DNA of 64,000 nucleotides from Rhodococcus sp. 14-2470-1b (lineage in GTDB: Bacteria; Actinomycetota; Actinomycetes; Mycobacteriales; Mycobacteriaceae), in the NCBI RefSeq assembly GCF_002259415.1, contig NZ_NPFY01000035.1:62001-126000 (forward strand), written 5' to 3'. Position 1 is the first letter of the stretch. Each line of letters opens with the position of its first letter. The notes beneath the pieces are model-generated. The model did no database searches. It was not told the origin of the DNA and saw only the letters and a program-made list of their open reading frames with translations. Position numbers and translations under genes: made by a program. Below are positions 1 to 9,357 of this stretch, in pieces.

Positions 1-3000
1 AAGTATCTCCGTGTGCAGGCTCGCTCGGATGTCGAACAGGTCTCCCGCAGGCTCGAAGCGGTGACCCACGCGACGACGGCGCACTTCGCCGCAGCCGCAC
101 TGAAGGAACGTCGGTTGCAGGAGCGTCTGGCTGCCGAGAAACGATTCGACGACGCCGAACGCGCCCTCGACCAGGCACTCGCCGATCGCGAGACGCTGCG
201 GCGTTCGAGCGCCTACGAGGGCAAGCAGCAGCTCGACGACTTGGCGGAATCGGCTGCGAAACTGAAGGTCTCGGCCGCCCAACAGTCCGACCGTGCACGA
301 GGTGCACAGGCCGAGCTGGAGAAGCGCACCACCGAATCCGCGAGGGCGGACACCGCGCTGAAGGATGCGACGACAGCGCTCGCTCGCGCCGAGGAGGATT
401 TGCAGGCCGCTGCCGAGGACGCGGGTATCGCGTGGGCATCGATGCCCGCGGGCGCACGCACCGACCAGTTCAGCACGGCTTTGCGTGGTCACGCCGAGGA
501 GCGTGACGGCGACGTGCGCGCCGTGCGTGAGGCGCTCGGAACAGCGGAGAAGGCGAGCACCGAACGTGCGCGCGCAGACCGCAGTGCCACCAGGGCTCAC
601 GAGCTGCTGGACGCCGCGCGTGCAGCCGTGACGGAAGCCGAGGCATCGGTGGAACTCGCACGGGCGCAGTACACGTCGGCACTGCGGTCGTGGTGGTCCG
701 AGCATTCGTCCACCTACCAGCTCGCCGGCATCACGTCGTCGGCGTTCGAGGCTCTCGATGCCGCCGTTCCGCGCATCGGCGAGGACGACGGGCCGAGCCT
801 GGACACCGTGCTCGCCGACGCCTCGGCCGACGGACTCGATACCGTTCGGGCTCGGCGAACGCACGCACAGCTCAGTGCTGCCGCGCTCACCGAAGAACTG
901 TCGTCGATGCGTGCCGAGCGGGACCTCGTCAGCGCCGAACACGACGACGCACCTCCACCCTTCGCGGCGCGCACGTCCTCGCGTGACGGTCTGCTCGGCG
1001 CGCCGCTGTGGCAGCTCGTGCGGTTCGCCGAGGGCGTCGATCCGTCCGAGGCGGCAGGTGTCGAATCCGCACTGCAGGCAGCGAACCTGCTCGACGGCTG
1101 GGTCTCGCCGACAGCCGTCCCCGACTCGCTCGAGTCCGAGCAGTACCTCGTTCCCGCTCCCGTGGAGTCTCGCCCGACCGGTCCCACCTTGGTGGACGTC
1201 CTCGTTCCCGAGTCAGGGACGGACGTGCCGGAGGAACTGATTCGAGACATCCTGTCCTCGATCTCGTTGGGACTGGTCGACGGCGTGACGTGTGTCGGTG
1301 TCGACGGCCGGTTCCGTCAAGGACTTCAGTGGGGACGGCACCGTAAACAGGACGCCGAGTACATCGGAGCGACGGCCCGCGCAGCCCGGCGCGCTACCCG
1401 CATCGCCGAGCTGGACAAATCCATCGCCGGATCCGAAGCGTCGCTGAACGCCACCCGAGACGAGGAACGCTCGGCCGCCGACCTCCTTCGCGGACTCGCC
1501 GCGGCAGCCAAGCAGCTGCCCAAGGCGTCGGCGATCATCAAGTCGCAGAAGGCCGTGACGGAATCCGCCGGGGCCCTGCGGACATCACAGGCCGGGGCGG
1601 CTGCCGCAGACGCCGAACTCGACCAGGCCATCGCGGAACTGTCCGCCCGAGAGAAGCATCTACGTTCCACGGCGGTCGCACACCGCACACCGCACACCGC
1701 ACGGGAAATCGACTCGCTGGCCGCGGCCATTCGACATTTCGAGAATCAAGGCGAGCTGGTCCTACGCCGACGCGGCGACCGCGTGCGCGAGGCCGAACGC
1801 GGTCGCGAAGCGTTGAACAGGTTGGAGGAGCAGACCGGCCTGGCCGAGGAACTCGCCGAGGAAGCGGCCATCGCCGAGGAGAGTCATCTTCAACAGGTTC
1901 AGAAGCTCGAGATTCTCAGCGAGAAGCTCGGGTCGACCGCCGATCAGATAAACGCCGACCTGGAACGTGCGCGCGAGAAGATCGAGGCGTGCAAGGTCGA
2001 GCAGCGCGCCGCCCGTAAGGCCGACAAGGACGCAGGCGAGGCCATCGGTAAGGCCGAGGGTGCGTGCAACACCGCACAGGAGGGCCTGCGCGCTGCACTC
2101 ACCGAAGGCATCGACGACGCCAAGCGCCTCGCTCCCTATGCACGCAAGGACCTGCTCGCCATCCTCGGTGTGCACGACCCGTACGCGTGGCCGTCGAGCG
2201 ACTCCGCCTGGCTCGGCGTCGAACAGATCCTCTACCGCATCCAGCATGCGGCGTCGCCGGACGACGACTTCCAGGTGCTCCCGGTCGCAGTCGCCGGACT
2301 GCACGCGGCGCTCGACGAGGCCACGGCATCGGTCAAAGCCAGCGAGTCCTACCGCAAGAGCACGCGCACGTCGCTGACCACCGCGCTGCAGGAGTTCGAC
2401 TCGCAGCTCGCCTCGTCCGGTCAGGACTACCGACTTCAGTGGGACGCCCCGGACGGGTTGACTGTGGTTCGCGTCCAGGACGAACAGGGTTACTCCTCCA
2501 TCGGCGACTTCGCCGACCGCATCGGCGACGCACGATCCAACCAGGAGACGCTCCTCACCGAGCACGAACGTAGGATTCTCGAGGATGCTCTCCTGACCGG
2601 GCTTGCACAACAGATCCACGAACGCACCGTCGACGCGCGTGAGCTCATCGGACAGATGGCCAGCGAAATGAAGCAGCGAAAGATGTCCTCCGGCAACACC
2701 ATCGGTGTCCACTGGGTGCTGGCGGACAATCTCGACGACGGTGCCCGCGAAATCTCCAAGCTGCTCGACCGGGACGCATCGGCATTGAGCTCGGACGATC
2801 TCGCGAAGATGCGCGCGCACTTCGCATCCGAGATCAGAATTGCCCGAGCTGCGCATCCCGAGCGCTCGTATCCCGAAATCCTGGCTTCGACGCTGGATTA
2901 CCGACGCTGGCGTGTGTTCTCGTTCAGTCTGATTCGGGGTGACGGCACCGAGGATCGGCTCACCGTCGCCAAGCACAGCGCCTTGTCCGGAGGCGAACAG

Positions 3001-3396
3001 TCGGTGTCGCTTCACCTACCGTTGTTCGCCGCAGCGCATGTGATGCTGTCCTCCGCCGATCCTCATTGCCCACGACTCCTCGCGCTCGACGAAGCGTTCG
3101 CAGGCGTCGACGACAACGGCCGCAGCGAGTTGCTCGGCCTGAGCGTTCAGTTCGATCTCGACTTGTTCATGACCGGATTCGACCTCTGGATCACCTACGC
3201 CGACGTCCCGGGCTGTGCGCACTACGACCTGGCGCACTCGGCGGCGGAGAACACCGTCAGCGCAGCATTGATGGTGTGGGCGAACGGCGAGCTGCTCCAG
3301 GAACACGACGGCGGTGACCTGGCGTCCGCGCTCGGATCACCGCTGACGAGGCGGGTTCCGACCCGAGCGGAAGGCGGGCTCGAATTTGTCCGATGA
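1..3396 (+). CDS. jetC: Wadjet type II SMC-like ATPase JetC (TIGR02680 family), 5' end outside window
   Basis: The frame is open from base 1, so the N-terminal ATPase half with Walker A lies outside the window; 1131 residues are visible. Long Ala/Glu/Arg-rich coiled-coil stretches are followed by an ABC signature LSGGEQ near visible residue 995 and a Walker B LLALDEAFAGVD near 1026, as in SMC/MukB/SbcC ATPases. The family, recalled as TIGR02680, is the SMC subunit of Wadjet type II, which recognises and helps cleave circular plasmid DNA. It overlaps jetD by 11 bases, so translation is probably coupled. JetA and JetB (DUF2397 and DUF2398) would be expected just upstream. Seen: ATPase tail, coiled coil and gene pairing. 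Inferred: activity against plasmids. Confidence 0.88.
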   Translation, partial: KYLRVQARSDVEQVSRRLEAVTHATTAHFAAAALKERRLQERLAAEKRFDDAERALDQALADRETLRRSSAYEGKQQLDDLAESAAKLKVSAAQQSDRARGAQAELEKRTTESARADTALKDATTALARAEEDLQAAAEDAGIAWASMPAGARTDQFSTALRGHAEERDGDVRAVREALGTAEKASTERARADRSATRAHELLDAARAAVTEAEASVELARAQYTSALRSWWSEHSSTYQLAGITSSAFEALDAAVPRIGEDDGPSLDTVLADASADGLDTVRARRTHAQLSAAALTEELSSMRAERDLVSAEHDDAPPPFAARTSSRDGLLGAPLWQLVRFAEGVDPSEAAGVESALQAANLLDGWVSPTAVPDSLESEQYLVPAPVESRPTGPTLVDVLVPESGTDVPEELIRDILSSISLGLVDGVTCVGVDGRFRQGLQWGRHRKQDAEYIGATARAARRATRIAELDKSIAGSEASLNATRDEERSAADLLRGLAAAAKQLPKASAIIKSQKAVTESAGALRTSQAGAAAADAELDQAIAELSAREKHLRSTAVAHRTPHTAREIDSLAAAIRHFENQGELVLRRRGDRVREAERGREALNRLEEQTGLAEELAEEAAIAEESHLQQVQKLEILSEKLGSTADQINADLERAREKIEACKVEQRAARKADKDAGEAIGKAEGACNTAQEGLRAALTEGIDDAKRLAPYARKDLLAILGVHDPYAWPSSDSAWLGVEQILYRIQHAASPDDDFQVLPVAVAGLHAALDEATASVKASESYRKSTRTSLTTALQEFDSQLASSGQDYRLQWDAPDGLTVVRVQDEQGYSSIGDFADRIGDARSNQETLLTEHERRILEDALLTGLAQQIHERTVDARELIGQMASEMKQRKMSSGNTIGVHWVLADNLDDGAREISKLLDRDASALSSDDLAKMRAHFASEIRIARAAHPERSYPEILASTLDYRRWRVFSFSLIRGDGTEDRLTVAKHSALSGGEQSVSLHLPLFAAAHVMLSSADPHCPRLLALDEAFAGVDDNGRSELLGLSVQFDLDLFMTGFDLWITYADVPGCAHYDLAHSAAENTVSAALMVWANGELLQEHDGGDLASALGSPLTRRVPTRAEGGLEFVR

Positions 3397-4612
3397 TCAC
3401 GATGCTCGCTGGCGCGGTACACCCGAACTCGACGTACTTCTGGCCGCTGCGCGTAAGAAGCTGGAGTCCAACTGGCTGAAAGTCGAGGGCAGCGTCACCG
3501 TACAGCTCGATGCCGCGCCGGACCTGTCGAGGCTCATGAGCGGAGTGAACGGATCGTCGTCTCAACTGAGCCGAGCGAGGTCGTCACGACTCGATCTTGC
3601 CCGGTTCGACGCCTGGCTCGGCCACTCCGTCAACGGCGGTGTCGGATTGCTGGACACACTGCGAGAGCGTGCACCGCTGCAGGACAAGAAACGTATCGCC
3701 GCTAACAAGGCCGACGTCAAGGCACGGGCGCTCGACAACGCTCGCACTCTGCTCGCGACAACCGATCACGGCGACTGGTTGGATCGCTGGCTCTCGTCTC
3801 TGTTGAATCAGGACGGAACCCTCGGCGGCCGCGTCGCCGTCGATGCTCTGGCAGTCGCGACCAAGGTCCTCTCAGTCCTTCCCGCGGACGGTCTTTCCTT
3901 GACGGAAGTGGCGGAACTGGCCTGTGGTGACACGAAGGCTCTCTCCTCCGGCGGTGCACCCAAGCTGGTCCTGGAAGCGTTGTCTCTCAAGGAGGGTATC
4001 CCGCGGCCGGTCGATCCTGTCGGCATTCGACTGTTGTGGGAAACCGCGGGCGTCTCGGTCGATGCGCTGTCCAGCCGTGTCGTCGTGCTGGGGTACCGGG
4101 TCTCCGAGGACCACGTGGTGGCCCGGTGGTCGAACGAAGCCGCGGATGCGGGCATTCCCTTTCCTCTGACCCTCGACATGATCACTCGGGGACCACTGAC
4201 CAACACCGCGGACCGAATCTTCGTGTGCGAGAACATCGCCGTGATCGCCGCTGCAGGGCGAACATTGGGTGGTGAGTCCGGGGCGATCGTCTGTACCGAC
4301 GGACAACCGTCCGCTGCGGTGCACAAACTGCTCGCCGGGCGCCGGTCGGGGACCGAAATCCACTGGCGCAACGACTTCGACTGGGCAGGGTTGCGCATGA
4401 CGGGTCGTGCTCTCACCCGCTACGACGCCGTCCCCTGGCGAATGGATCTGCAGTCCTACGAGCAGGCGCTGGATACGAGAAACTCGGAGCCCCTCAAAGG
4501 TTTTCCTGCGGAGAGCCCATGGGACCCCGAGTTGGCACATGCGATGCACCGGTCCGGCCGGGCGGTGATGGAGGAACGGACCATCCCCGATCTTCTGCTG
4601 GACTTGAGCTGA
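3386..4612 (+). CDS. jetD: Wadjet type II nuclease subunit JetD (TIGR02679/DUF2399)
   Basis: This 408-residue protein starts at a TTG inside the end of jetC. The C-terminal part looks like the Toprim-type fold of DUF2399 proteins: a strand ending in VCEN puts the candidate metal-binding Glu at residue 282, and HWRNDFDWAG supplies acidic residues near 330 and 332. In Wadjet systems JetD is the DNA-cleaving subunit, related to topoisomerase VI A/Toprim proteins, and acts with the JetABC SMC motor. The N-terminal 200 residues are helical and lack a recognisable motif. It ends 33 bases from the convergent mshC, so the defence operon abuts core genes. A start codon slightly downstream cannot be excluded because no strong ribosome site is visible. 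Confidence 0.86.
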   Translation: MSDDHDARWRGTPELDVLLAAARKKLESNWLKVEGSVTVQLDAAPDLSRLMSGVNGSSSQLSRARSSRLDLARFDAWLGHSVNGGVGLLDTLRERAPLQDKKRIAANKADVKARALDNARTLLATTDHGDWLDRWLSSLLNQDGTLGGRVAVDALAVATKVLSVLPADGLSLTEVAELACGDTKALSSGGAPKLVLEALSLKEGIPRPVDPVGIRLLWETAGVSVDALSSRVVVLGYRVSEDHVVARWSNEAADAGIPFPLTLDMITRGPLTNTADRIFVCENIAVIAAAGRTLGGESGAIVCTDGQPSAAVHKLLAGRRSGTEIHWRNDFDWAGLRMTGRALTRYDAVPWRMDLQSYEQALDTRNSEPLKGFPAESPWDPELAHAMHRSGRAVMEERTIPDLLLDLS

Positions 4613-4645
4613 GCCGAGCGCCCCCGACCCGGACGGCCGGAGGTC

Positions 4646-5887
4646 TCAGCGCAACGAAACCCCGAGCAATGCATCGACTGCGTCCGCGAATGCAGCCGGA
4701 GCGGACGTGTCCGCTCCCCCGCGTTCCACGGCAAAGCTCGCCCATGCGTCGAGCGCGTCGAGCGCCTTGGGGGTATCGAGGTCGTCGGCGATGTGCTGAC
4801 GCAACCGGACGATGACATCGTCTGCGCTCGTGGCCGATTCGAGAGCGGCCGCCGCGCGCCACAATGCGAGACGAGTTGTCGCGCGCTCCAGCACCTCGTC
4901 CGTCCAGGCCCTGTCCTGCCGATAGTGCCCGGACAGCAGGCCGAGGCGGATTGCCGCCGGGTCGACGCCGGCGAGACGGAGTTTGGACACGAACACGAGA
5001 TTGCCGCGGCTCTTGGACATCTTCTCACCGTCCAGACCGATCATGCCGGTGTGCACGTAGTGCCGGGCGAACCGACCGCCTCCGACGGCTGCTTCACCGT
5101 GCGCGGCCGAGAACTCGTGGTGCGGGAAGATCAGATCGCTTCCACCGCCCTGGATGTCGAAACCGGTCCCGATGCGGTTCAGTGCGATTGCGGCGCACTC
5201 GATGTGCCATCCCGGACGTCCCGGTCCGAACGGGGACGGCCAGAACGGCTCGCCTTCGCGGTGGGCGCGCCACAACAGAGCGTCGAGCGGGTCATGCTTG
5301 CCCGCCCGCTCCGGGTCGCCACCACGTTCGGCGAAGAATCGGTCCATCGTCGCCCGGTCGTAGCCCGACTCGTATCCGAACTCCGTGGTCGCGTCGGCTC
5401 GGAAGTAGACATCGGGGAACTCGGGATCGTCCACGACGTACGCCGCACCCGAAGCCACCAGCTTCTCGACCAACTCGATGACCTCGTCGATGGACTCGAC
5501 CGCTCCGACGTAGTCGCGGGGCGGAAGAACCCGGAGCGCCTCCATGTCCTCACGGAAGAGCTGAATCTCCCGGGTGCCCAGGTCGATCCAGTTCTCACCG
5601 TATCGGTCCGCACGTTCGAACAGCGGATCGTCGACGTCGGTCACGTTCTGGACGTAGTGCACGTCGTGTCCGGCGTCCCGCCAGATGCGGTTCACCAGAT
5701 CGAATGTGAGATACGTCGCGGCGTGCCCGAGGTGTGTGGCGTCGTACGGGGTGATTCCACAGACGTACATCTTTGCTTCGGAACCCGGCGTGACCGGCCG
5801 GACCTGACGATCCGCCGTGTCGTACAACCGAAGCGGCGGCCCCTGACCAGGGATCGACGGTACGGCAGTATCGGACCAAGATTGCAT
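4646..5887 (-). CDS. mshC: Cysteine--1D-myo-inosityl 2-amino-2-deoxy-alpha-D-glucopyranoside ligase MshC
   Basis: MshC joins cysteine to GlcN-inositol with ATP, the third step of mycothiol synthesis in the cytoplasm. The 413-residue protein is a class I cysteinyl-tRNA-synthetase relative without the tRNA-binding C-terminus. Visible features are the HIGH-type motif in [11 protein letters not shown] (47-56), zinc ligands including Cys43 and Cys231 (WHIECAA), His256-His257, and KMSKS at 289-293. I placed the start at ATG 5887 because known MshC proteins begin MQSW and the reading frame upstream looks non-coding. It is the last gene of a minus-strand group with the SCO1664-like and DUF3090 genes, the same order as Rv2130c and neighbours. 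Confidence 0.96.
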   Translation of the reverse strand: MQSWSDTAVPSIPGQGPPLRLYDTADRQVRPVTPGSEAKMYVCGITPYDATHLGHAATYLTFDLVNRIWRDAGHDVHYVQNVTDVDDPLFERADRYGENWIDLGTREIQLFREDMEALRVLPPRDYVGAVESIDEVIELVEKLVASGAAYVVDDPEFPDVYFRADATTEFGYESGYDRATMDRFFAERGGDPERAGKHDPLDALLWRAHREGEPFWPSPFGPGRPGWHIECAAIALNRIGTGFDIQGGGSDLIFPHHEFSAAHGEAAVGGGRFARHYVHTGMIGLDGEKMSKSRGNLVFVSKLRLAGVDPAAIRLGLLSGHYRQDRAWTDEVLERATTRLALWRAAAALESATSADDVIVRLRQHIADDLDTPKALDALDAWASFAVERGGADTSAPAAFADAVDALLGVSLR

Positions 5888-5930
5888 GCGTACAAGCCTA
5901 TCCGAGACGGATCGGAGCGCGGGCAGGGCG

Positions 5931-6755
5931 TCAGAAGGCCGGCCAGGGTATCGGCCTGCTCGAGCGCGGCTCCGGCATGACCGGGTCGGCCACCAACGCG
6001 CACGCGCGGGCCAGCAGGGCATCGACCTCGGCCTCGGTGATCTGCCCGCGAATGCGGGGCTCCACCGCGTCGGCGAAGGTGTCGACGAAGGTCACCACGT
6101 CGGCCATCAACGCATCGTCGACGGTGGTGCCCGCCCAACCCCACAGCACGGTCCGCAGTTTGTCCTCCGAATGCAGGCATATTCCGTGGTCGACGCCGTA
6201 GACGTAACCGTCGAGTCCTTCGAGCGCATGACCGCCCTTGCGGTCCGCGTTGTTGAGCAGTACGTCCAGGACGGCCATCCGCTGGAGGCGAGGGTCGTCC
6301 GCGTGAACGAGCGCGACTTCCTCCCCCTCACCGTCGTACGCCTGCAGTACCGGTATCCACCCGGACGGGACCAGATCGGGCCTGCAGATGTCGATCAGAT
6401 CCACTCGGTCGCCCCGGTCTCCGTGTGGTTCGGGGGTGTCGATCCAGCGTTGCACCATGCCGGGTCCGAAGGGACCGTCCCGCAGCACGGTCGGGGGCAC
6501 GACGTCCCAGCCGAGGGCGTCGGATATCTCGAACGAGGCGACCTCGCGTCCGGCGAGGGTCCCGTCGGGGAAGTCCCACAACGGGACCTCGCCACGAATC
6601 GGCTTGTAGACGCACCGCACGGGTTCACCGCCCGCAGCGTCGGCCGCATCGCACACCAGCGTCGCGTTGCTGGCCGTGACGACCCGTCCGACGACGGTGA
6701 GCTCACCGTCGATCATGGACTGCAGGCCCTCGAACGGCGGCCGAGTGTCGGTCAA
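5931..6755 (-). CDS. SCO1664 family protein, PI3/4-kinase-like fold
   Basis: This 274-residue protein belongs to the actinobacterial SCO1664 family (Rv2133c-like by position). Its central part has [13 protein letters not shown] followed by [10 protein letters not shown]. These resemble the catalytic loop and metal-binding motif of phosphatidylinositol-kinase-like and HipA-like enzymes, so a kinase fold is plausible. The substrate is unknown. The start is a TTG at 6755 whose bases overlap the TGA of the DUF3090 gene, which suggests coupled translation; an ATG at 6716 is the alternative. Its conserved position between DUF3090 and mshC suggests a linked function, but I see no direct evidence for a role in mycothiol synthesis. 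Confidence 0.85.
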   Translation of the reverse strand: MTDTRPPFEGLQSMIDGELTVVGRVVTASNATLVCDAADAAGGEPVRCVYKPIRGEVPLWDFPDGTLAGREVASFEISDALGWDVVPPTVLRDGPFGPGMVQRWIDTPEPHGDRGDRVDLIDICRPDLVPSGWIPVLQAYDGEGEEVALVHADDPRLQRMAVLDVLLNNADRKGGHALEGLDGYVYGVDHGICLHSEDKLRTVLWGWAGTTVDDALMADVVTFVDTFADAVEPRIRGQITEAEVDALLARACALVADPVMPEPRSSRPIPWPAF

Positions 6756-7345
6756 AGCTCGTCACCGAGTTCCGACGCGGATCCGAAGGTGGCGTCGCGA
6801 CGGTACCCGTTCGTTCGGATGCAGATGTGGCCCTCCTGCGTGAGTGGTTGTCCGCACAGGGGGCACGGAGCACGTCCGGCGGCGATCACGCGCTCTGATC
6901 GAAGGGCGAATTCTCGCGCCTGCACCGGAGTGAGAAACACGCGGACGGCGTCGGGACCGTCCTCGGTGTCGTCGAGCACGACGGACTCGTCGATCTCCGA
7001 TTCGCTCACGGCGAGGAGTTCCACGACGACGGCGCCTGCGTCCGCATCCCACCCCAGGCCCATGGTCCCGACTCGGAACTCGGTGTCGATCGGTGTCAGC
7101 AGCGGGCTGGTGTCCCCGACCTCGGTTTCCTCGGGCGGGATCTCGGCGCCGAAACGACGATGCACTTCGTCGAGCAGCAATCCCATACGGTCCGCCAGGA
7201 CCTGCACCTGCTGCTTCTCCAGTGCAACGGACACCACGCGGTGCTCGTGCACGGCCTGAAGAAAGAACGATCGGTCGCCCGGTTCACCCACGGTTCCGGC
7301 GACGAATCGATCAGGGGTGCGGAAAACATGTATTGCGCGTGGCAT
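6752..7345 (-). CDS. DUF3090 family protein with C-terminal zinc-ribbon motif
   Basis: A 197-residue protein of unknown function conserved in actinobacteria (Rv2134c-like by position). The N-terminal MPRAIHVF is typical for the family. Near the C-terminus CPLCG, then HIC 10 residues on, forms a likely CxxC...HxC zinc knuckle, so a metal or nucleic-acid-binding role is possible. Acidic loops dominate the middle. It overlaps the SCO1664-like gene by 4 bases and follows the phosphomutase-like gene after a gap filled with a 33-bp tandem repeat. Function is not assigned; the family call is firm because both neighbours match the conserved order. Confidence 0.87.
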   Translation of the reverse strand: MPRAIHVFRTPDRFVAGTVGEPGDRSFFLQAVHEHRVVSVALEKQQVQVLADRMGLLLDEVHRRFGAEIPPEETEVGDTSPLLTPIDTEFRVGTMGLGWDADAGAVVVELLAVSESEIDESVVLDDTEDGPDAVRVFLTPVQAREFALRSERVIAAGRAPCPLCGQPLTQEGHICIRTNGYRRDATFGSASELGDEL

Positions 7346-7452
7346 TGCACCTCCTGCGTCTAGATCTTGTCGACAATCCTGTCTCGTGATTCTTCACCGA
7401 CGAAGGATCACAGCTCTCCATTATCCGCCCCTGCGGGCCGTGCCCATTATCC

Positions 7453-7551
7453 GCCGTCGAGGGAGCGAAGCTCCCGAACCTATCCGCCATCGAGGGAGCG
7501 AAGCTCCCGAACCTATCCGCCATCGAGGGAGCGAAGGCCCTGAACCTATCC
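7453..7551. repeat. 33-bp tandem repeat, three copies, each with a hairpin core
   Basis: Copies start at 7453, 7486 and 7519. The core GGGAGCGAAGCTCCC is a perfect 6-bp-arm inverted repeat around GAA in copies 1 and 2; in copy 3 the right arm is changed. The TAG stop codon of the phosphomutase-like gene (7546-7548) lies inside the third copy, so the array starts at the end of that gene and runs downstream. It could act as a string of weak transcription terminators or mRNA-stabilising hairpins. Confidence 0.9.
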
Positions 7552-8277
7552 CCCACTGTGGGCAGCGGGCCCGGAGCCGCCGCCGGGGACAGCGTCGGAA
7601 TCCGACGGCGAACCGGCTGCGGACTCCGCGTGCGGCGCCTTCTCGGCCGCGACGACGAGGCCCGACAGATCGGCTCCCGTGTCGTTGGTTCGAAGGACGA
7701 AAGCACGGGTCTCGGTGTACCGGATGACGCTGATCGAGGCCGGATCGGCCACGATGCGCTGGAACGCATCGAGGTGGCAGCCGACCGCGTCCGCCAGGAT
7801 CGACTTGATGACGTCACCGTGGGAGCAGGCCACCCACAGCACATCGCGACCGTACTCGGCGGCGAGCCTGCGGTCGTGTTCACGCACCGCCGTCACCGCC
7901 CGGGCCTGGACCTGAGCCAAACCCTCACCGCCGGGGAACACTGCCGCCGACGGATGCTGCTGGACCACCTTCCACAACGGCTCGGCGAGCAACTCCTTGA
8001 TGCTGCGGCCGGTCCACGTGCCGTAATCGACCTCTTCGAGACGATCGTCGACGACCGCAGTCAGGCCTCGGCGCTCGAGCAGCGGCTCGACCGTCTGCTC
8101 GCACCGCTGCAACGGAGAGCGGACGACCTCTTCGACGGGCAGGCCGCCGAGACGTTCGGCGACGCGCTGCGCCTGCTCGCGCCCCTTGTCGTCGAGGTCT
8201 ATCCCGGGTGACCTACCCGCGAGCGTCCCTGCGGTGTTGGAGGTAGAGCGGCCGTGCCGCAACAAGATCACCGTCAT
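7546..8277 (-). CDS. MSMEG_4193 family putative phosphomutase (histidine phosphatase superfamily)
   Basis: This 243-residue protein has the phosphoglycerate-mutase-like signature LLRHGRST at the N-terminus (catalytic His8) and the second histidine in CSHGDVIKS near residue 152. An acidic catalytic residue probably lies in DDRLEEVDYGTW. It is cytosolic and probably a phosphatase or mutase of small phosphorylated metabolites; the true substrate is unknown. Order and strand match Rv2135c between uppP (Rv2136c) and the DUF3090 gene. The last 30 or so residues are a low-complexity Gly/Ser/Ala/Pro tail that ends within a 33-bp tandem repeat, which suggests the 3' end of the gene has been reshaped. 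Confidence 0.87.
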   Translation of the reverse strand: MTVILLRHGRSTSNTAGTLAGRSPGIDLDDKGREQAQRVAERLGGLPVEEVVRSPLQRCEQTVEPLLERRGLTAVVDDRLEEVDYGTWTGRSIKELLAEPLWKVVQQHPSAAVFPGGEGLAQVQARAVTAVREHDRRLAAEYGRDVLWVACSHGDVIKSILADAVGCHLDAFQRIVADPASISVIRYTETRAFVLRTNDTGADLSGLVVAAEKAPHAESAAGSPSDSDAVPGGGSGPAAHSGG

Positions 8278-8307
8278 GACACCACACTAGTATCCGCTGC
8301 GCAGCTG

Positions 8308-9138
8308 TCAGGTCGCGGAGACGACGCCCGCCGACAACAACGCCATGACACCGATGCCGAGAACGATGCGGTAACCGACGAACCAGTACAGCGAGTGGTT
8401 CGCCACGAACTTCAGCAGCCACGCGATCGACGCGTAGCCCAGCGCGAACGCGATGATCGTCGCCACCACCAACTGCGCACCCGACGCGTTCAGCCCTTCC
8501 CCGGCCGGCTCGAACGCGTCGGGCAGCGAGAACAGGCCGGATGCAGTGACGGCGGGGATCGCCAGCAGGAACGAGAATCGCACGGCGGCCTCGCGCTCCA
8601 GACCGAGGAACAAGCCTGCACTGGTCGTCGCTCCGGAACGCGACACGCCTGGAATGAGCGCGAGGCATTGAGCCGCACCCATGACGAGACCGTCACGCGT
8701 GGTGATCTTCTCGATGGGACGACGCTTGGTGCCGACGTACTCGGCCACCGCGATGACGATCGCGAACACGATGAGCATGGTCGCGATGAGCCACAGGTTC
8801 CGCGCGCCGGTCCGGATCTGGTCCTTGAACAGAATGCCGAGGACACCGATGGGAACGGTAGCGATGATGACGTACCAGCCGAGCCGGTAATCGAGATCTC
8901 GCTTCGCCTTGTCCAGCAACCCGGCGAACCACGCCTTGACGATGCGAACGATGTCGCGCCAGAAGAAGAGGAGCACCGCAGCTTCCGTGCCGAGCTGGCT
9001 CACGGCAGTGAACGACGCGCCTGCGTCGTCGCCGAAGAACACCTCCGACACGATTCTCAGGTGCCCCGACGACGAGATCGGGAGAAACTCGGTCAGCCCC
9101 TGGACAGCTCCGAGAATGATCGCCTGCAACCAGGTCAT
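8308..9138 (-). CDS. uppP: Undecaprenyl-diphosphatase UppP/BacA
   Basis: A 276-residue polytopic membrane protein that dephosphorylates undecaprenyl (decaprenyl) pyrophosphate so the carrier lipid can be reused for cell-wall synthesis; loss or overexpression affects bacitracin resistance. The two family motifs are present: [11 protein letters not shown] near residues 17-27 and PGVSRSGAT near 160. I set the start at ATG 9138 (MTWLQAI) because known homologues begin at this point and the 48 codons upstream look non-coding. It heads the minus-strand run that continues into the phosphomutase-like gene 30 bases downstream. Confidence 0.95.
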   Translation of the reverse strand: MTWLQAIILGAVQGLTEFLPISSSGHLRIVSEVFFGDDAGASFTAVSQLGTEAAVLLFFWRDIVRIVKAWFAGLLDKAKRDLDYRLGWYVIIATVPIGVLGILFKDQIRTGARNLWLIATMLIVFAIVIAVAEYVGTKRRPIEKITTRDGLVMGAAQCLALIPGVSRSGATTSAGLFLGLEREAAVRFSFLLAIPAVTASGLFSLPDAFEPAGEGLNASGAQLVVATIIAFALGYASIAWLLKFVANHSLYWFVGYRIVLGIGVMALLSAGVVSAT

Positions 9139-9357
9139 CGACTCGCCGATCACTGGCGCACCCCCGCACGACCCGATTCCCCGAGCACGTCGAAACCTGG
9201 TCCCTCTACACATTTCACGGCCACGACGGTACCCGGCAGCGCACTGCCGCACAGGCCGACACACGAGGACGAGCCGCGGCAAGCTCGCATCGACGGGGCG
9301 GGCGCACTACTGTGCTCATCTGGCGCCGGACACAACGTGAGGAATCTCGAGAACACC

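Noticed and set aside
8254-9357. A long N-terminal extension of the aldo/keto reductase frame
   Set aside because: It runs antisense through uppP and lacks any domain; the AKR fold begins at ATG 9358.
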